Origin: Pseudomonadota bacterium
Lineage (GTDB): Bacteria; Bdellovibrionota_C; UBA2361; OMII01
Direction of reading: 5' to 3'
DNA: 7,030 bases
Assembly: GCA_027486155.1 (NCBI GenBank)
Contig: JAIXPR010000331.1
Location: forward strand, 1 to 7,030
This document shows positions 4,924 to 7,030 of the stretch, in pieces. The notes beneath the pieces are model-generated. The model ran no database searches. It saw only the letters and a list, made by a program, of their open reading frames with translations, and had not been told where the DNA came from. A program made the translations under genes and the position numbers. How positions within the stretch are numbered: the stretch's first letter is position 1; the number at the start of each line of letters is the position of its first letter.

Positions 4924-6919
4924 GTCCCCTTCTCACCTCGTCATAGCCCCCCACCAGCCGTCGGATAATACCTCCGACTGGAACTCCGTTTTCGCCGAAC
5001 TGCACACGAAACTTCCCGGTGAGATAGTCGCGATCGAAAGCCCCCGCATCCGCGTGGAAGCGGTGATCGCCGAACTTGATATCGGTAACGTACTCCGGCA
5101 CCTCACCATATCCGCTCGAACTCCCGCTCAAAAAGAGATCGTCCGCTACGAGCTCGATACGATTACCTCGGGAAGCCTCGCCTCCAATCTCGCGGCGGTG
5201 TTGTTTCGCGCTCAAGATAGGGCCACCCCGGCCGAAAAGGTTGTGGAGGCTATCTCCGAGTGCCTTCATCGCTCGGAACACGTTACGATGAAAAAGATAG
5301 TGGCCGAACCAAATCCCTGGGTTCAGCTCTCTATGGGCCGATTAGTGCCAGACTTTGAGGAGTTCGCTCGCAATCCACTCTCGATAGATATGACATCCGC
5401 CCTCGATCGAAGGAGCGAGGATACCGAGGTGAGAGCTGTAGCGAGACTTTTTACCGAACGCGGATACACCGTCGTGCAGTCGTCCTCTTCTCTGGTTCAT
5501 GACACCTCGCTGTCACCGAGCCACACGTTTAAGGTTCGATGCGCTCCCGAGTTCTGGAACAAAAGCAAACCTCAGGAGGAGGTTATCTACGCTCTTCACG
5601 TCGCCACATGCAAAGCGATGGACACGATTCTTATAGCGGGACCAACGGAAGCGGCAAAGATCTTTGGCGATAGCGGCATTGATGCTCGACTGGAGAAAGG
5701 AATAGTCGAGCCGTCGACATGCCATATCCTTCACGTTCTACCAAGTGGCGCGCGTGTCATGCTCGAAGAGGGAGACTCCGTAGCGTGCGTCCGGATTGAG
5801 GCGTCGTCATCCGAAGAGAGCGCCTCCGCGTTCTGGCGAATAACGGCCCCTGATGGCCTTCTCCTCCCTGACGATCCTCGCTTGATCACCGCCAACAGCG
5901 CGGTGGGTAGTTTGATAGAGGGAGACCCTCGTAGAAGGCTTGAGGCGATAAAAACGCTCGACAGAATAGCAAACGCTGATAGCGATAAGCTCTCTGTAGA
6001 GGGCAGACGAGTCACGCCGTTCAGCACAATTTCCGCTGAGGAGCTCCTCGGGGAAGAACTCAGGGAATCACTATCGAAATATCGTCGCGTCACCGTGAAA
6101 ACACTCGCGCCATCCTCAGATCTCGCTATCCTCGATCTTCTTGATGGCTTTCAATCGGTGAGTATATGCCATCGAGACCTTGCCCATACACAGATGAACC
6201 CTCAGGATCCTGATTACTTGGTATTGGGATTTAGAGGGGATGGGGCTTTAAAGATAACGCTCAAAAACCCGCTGCGGAACTATCTCGATATCGTTGTATC
6301 GCCAGACTACTTCGACGAGGTGGAGAGTCGAGAGGATTGCGTCATGCGCCTCGCGCACCTGTTTGACGAGCAAACGCGAGAGTCATTACTCGCGCTACGA
6401 GCGGAGATAGAGGATCTCGCAAGGCGAGGATCGCGCGAGATAGCGGCCTCGCGCGCATTGAGACCTCCCGGAGCCCGACTCCCCTCCGTTCAAGACCGCG
6501 CGCTTAACAAAGCGCTCGACACCGCGGCGGACATAGCCCTTTTCTATGAGGTAGATGCCCCGGGCTCAGTTTCAGACCTGCAGGTACTTTTCCCTCACAC
6601 GAACATGTGCGAGATGGTAATAGCGAACAGTCGAGTCACTCCCAATCTCAAAATGCACATGCTCATATCCTCAAGCGGGATTAGCGGTATTGACCTCTAC
6701 GTGAACGAATCCGCTATGCCCAAACGGTATCCCTTCTCGTTTTTGACACCTATATCCAAGCTTGAAGGGCGACAAGTTATCACCTCAATCTTCAAGTTGT
6801 TCTTGAGCGCCGGTGACGACGCTTCTCGCTCTTCGCGGGTCCTTGCGTCGCCGTTCGCGGAGGCACCTCTTTTCAAGTACCTGCGAGAATGTGTGGACCG
6901 CTTCGCGGTTCTTCCGTAG
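4922..6919 (+). CDS. Unrecognised 665-residue cytoplasmic protein
   Basis: I do not recognise this protein. The frame is open for 1998 nt and has the same codon character as its neighbours, so it is surely coding. GTG at 4922 is preceded by GAGGAG with a 4-nt spacer, supporting this start. No signal peptide, membrane segment, zinc cluster, Walker motif or obvious repeat was seen. It alternates predicted helices and strands throughout: an alpha/beta N-terminus (about 20-130); a segment starting AVARLFTERGYTVVQ (172-186), whose G-Y-x-V turn after a helix is seen in many alpha/beta folds; a short strand region CHILHVLPSGARVML (267-281); a charged helical stretch (about 470-510); and a strand-rich C-terminal domain (about 535-625). 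Cysteines are scattered. The structured leader that overlaps its start and its position after the NYN gene suggest controlled expression. Function unknown. Confidence 0.85.
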   Translation: MSPSHLVIAPHQPSDNTSDWNSVFAELHTKLPGEIVAIESPRIRVEAVIAELDIGNVLRHLTISARTPAQKEIVRYELDTITSGSLASNLAAVLFRAQDRATPAEKVVEAISECLHRSEHVTMKKIVAEPNPWVQLSMGRLVPDFEEFARNPLSIDMTSALDRRSEDTEVRAVARLFTERGYTVVQSSSSLVHDTSLSPSHTFKVRCAPEFWNKSKPQEEVIYALHVATCKAMDTILIAGPTEAAKIFGDSGIDARLEKGIVEPSTCHILHVLPSGARVMLEEGDSVACVRIEASSSEESASAFWRITAPDGLLLPDDPRLITANSAVGSLIEGDPRRRLEAIKTLDRIANADSDKLSVEGRRVTPFSTISAEELLGEELRESLSKYRRVTVKTLAPSSDLAILDLLDGFQSVSICHRDLAHTQMNPQDPDYLVLGFRGDGALKITLKNPLRNYLDIVVSPDYFDEVESREDCVMRLAHLFDEQTRESLLALRAEIEDLARRGSREIAASRALRPPGARLPSVQDRALNKALDTAADIALFYEVDAPGSVSDLQVLFPHTNMCEMVIANSRVTPNLKMHMLISSSGISGIDLYVNESAMPKRYPFSFLTPISKLEGRQVITSIFKLFLSAGDDASRSSRVLASPFAEAPLFKYLRECVDRFAVLP

Positions 6920-6950
6920 CCCAAACGTGTAGTCAGACAGGCGTTTCCCG

Positions 6951-6979
6951 TTGACCTCTCTGTTGGGGTGTCCGATACT
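6951..6979 (+). promoter_or_regulatory. Candidate sigma70-type promoter reading out of the right end
   Basis: TTGACC (6951-6956) and GATACT (6974-6979) match the consensus at 5/6 and 4/6, with the ideal 17-nt spacer. A start near 6986 would give a leader of about 25 nt to an ATG at 7011 (reading M-E-K-V-R-K-I to the window edge). No Shine-Dalgarno precedes that ATG, so the true gene start may lie beyond the window. The site lies 32 nt after the orphan stop, suggesting a new transcription unit. Confidence 0.4.
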
Positions 6980-7030
6980 CCCTCCTCCGGGAAGTTCTAC
7001 GCGGCCGCTCATGGAAAAAGTTCGAAAATA

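Noticed and set aside
4820..5281. 153-residue minus-strand open frame across the orphan start
   Set aside because: Antisense to the orphan gene with no supported ribosome site; the leader inverted repeat explains that stretch better.
6923..6946. Possible terminator after the orphan gene
   Set aside because: AAACG/CGTTT is only a 5-bp stem with a 14-nt loop and no T-run follows.
7011..7030. Partial gene starting at ATG 7011
   Set aside because: Only seven codons are visible and no Shine-Dalgarno precedes them, so it is mentioned only with the promoter.

Overview
The window looks like chromosomal DNA of a Gram-negative bacterium of moderately high GC content. The Gram-negative inference rests on two predicted lipoproteins, one a MltD-like lytic transglycosylase and one with an L,D-transpeptidase-like fold. 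Shine-Dalgarno sites are good and intergenic gaps are short. The lineage cannot be fixed from the sequence alone. No integrase, insertion sequence, CRISPR array, tRNA or rRNA was seen.

Left part (1-2724): a small hotdog-fold acyl-CoA thioesterase reads leftward (74-481). Facing away from it is an intact M24 Xaa-Pro aminopeptidase of the PepP type (634-1911) with all five metal ligands. PepP converges, with only a 6-nt gap, on a leftward lytic transglycosylase lipoprotein (1918-2724).

Middle (2725-4121): divergent from the transglycosylase is a lipoprotein (3004-3672) resembling the YkuD (L,D-transpeptidase) fold but without the catalytic SHGC cysteine. The shared 279-bp gap holds a candidate leftward promoter and, on the other side, two hairpins just before the lipoprotein start. 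A 449-bp gap follows. It contains two 98-bp tandem copies (about 93% identical) of a paired inverted palindrome. The 5'-GTAG head plus GC-rich hairpin is the architecture of REP/BIME elements mobilised by RAYT (TnpA_REP) transposases, though no such transposase is in view.

Right part (4122-7030): a NYN/LabA-like protein (4122-4802) keeps three of the PIN-like acidic positions but has a changed third acidic motif and an acidic low-complexity insertion. After 119 nt comes a 665-residue protein I do not recognise (4922-6919, GTG start). Its Shine-Dalgarno and the first two bases of its start codon lie inside the right arm of a perfect 12-bp inverted repeat; the left arm is 68 nt upstream, and a smaller hairpin there competes for it. 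This is the strongest sign in the window of an undescribed regulatory arrangement: a predicted RNA-binding/RNase-fold protein followed by a structured leader and an orphan cytoplasmic protein. The link between them is inference. After the orphan there is a good sigma70-like promoter (6951-6979) pointing out of the window.
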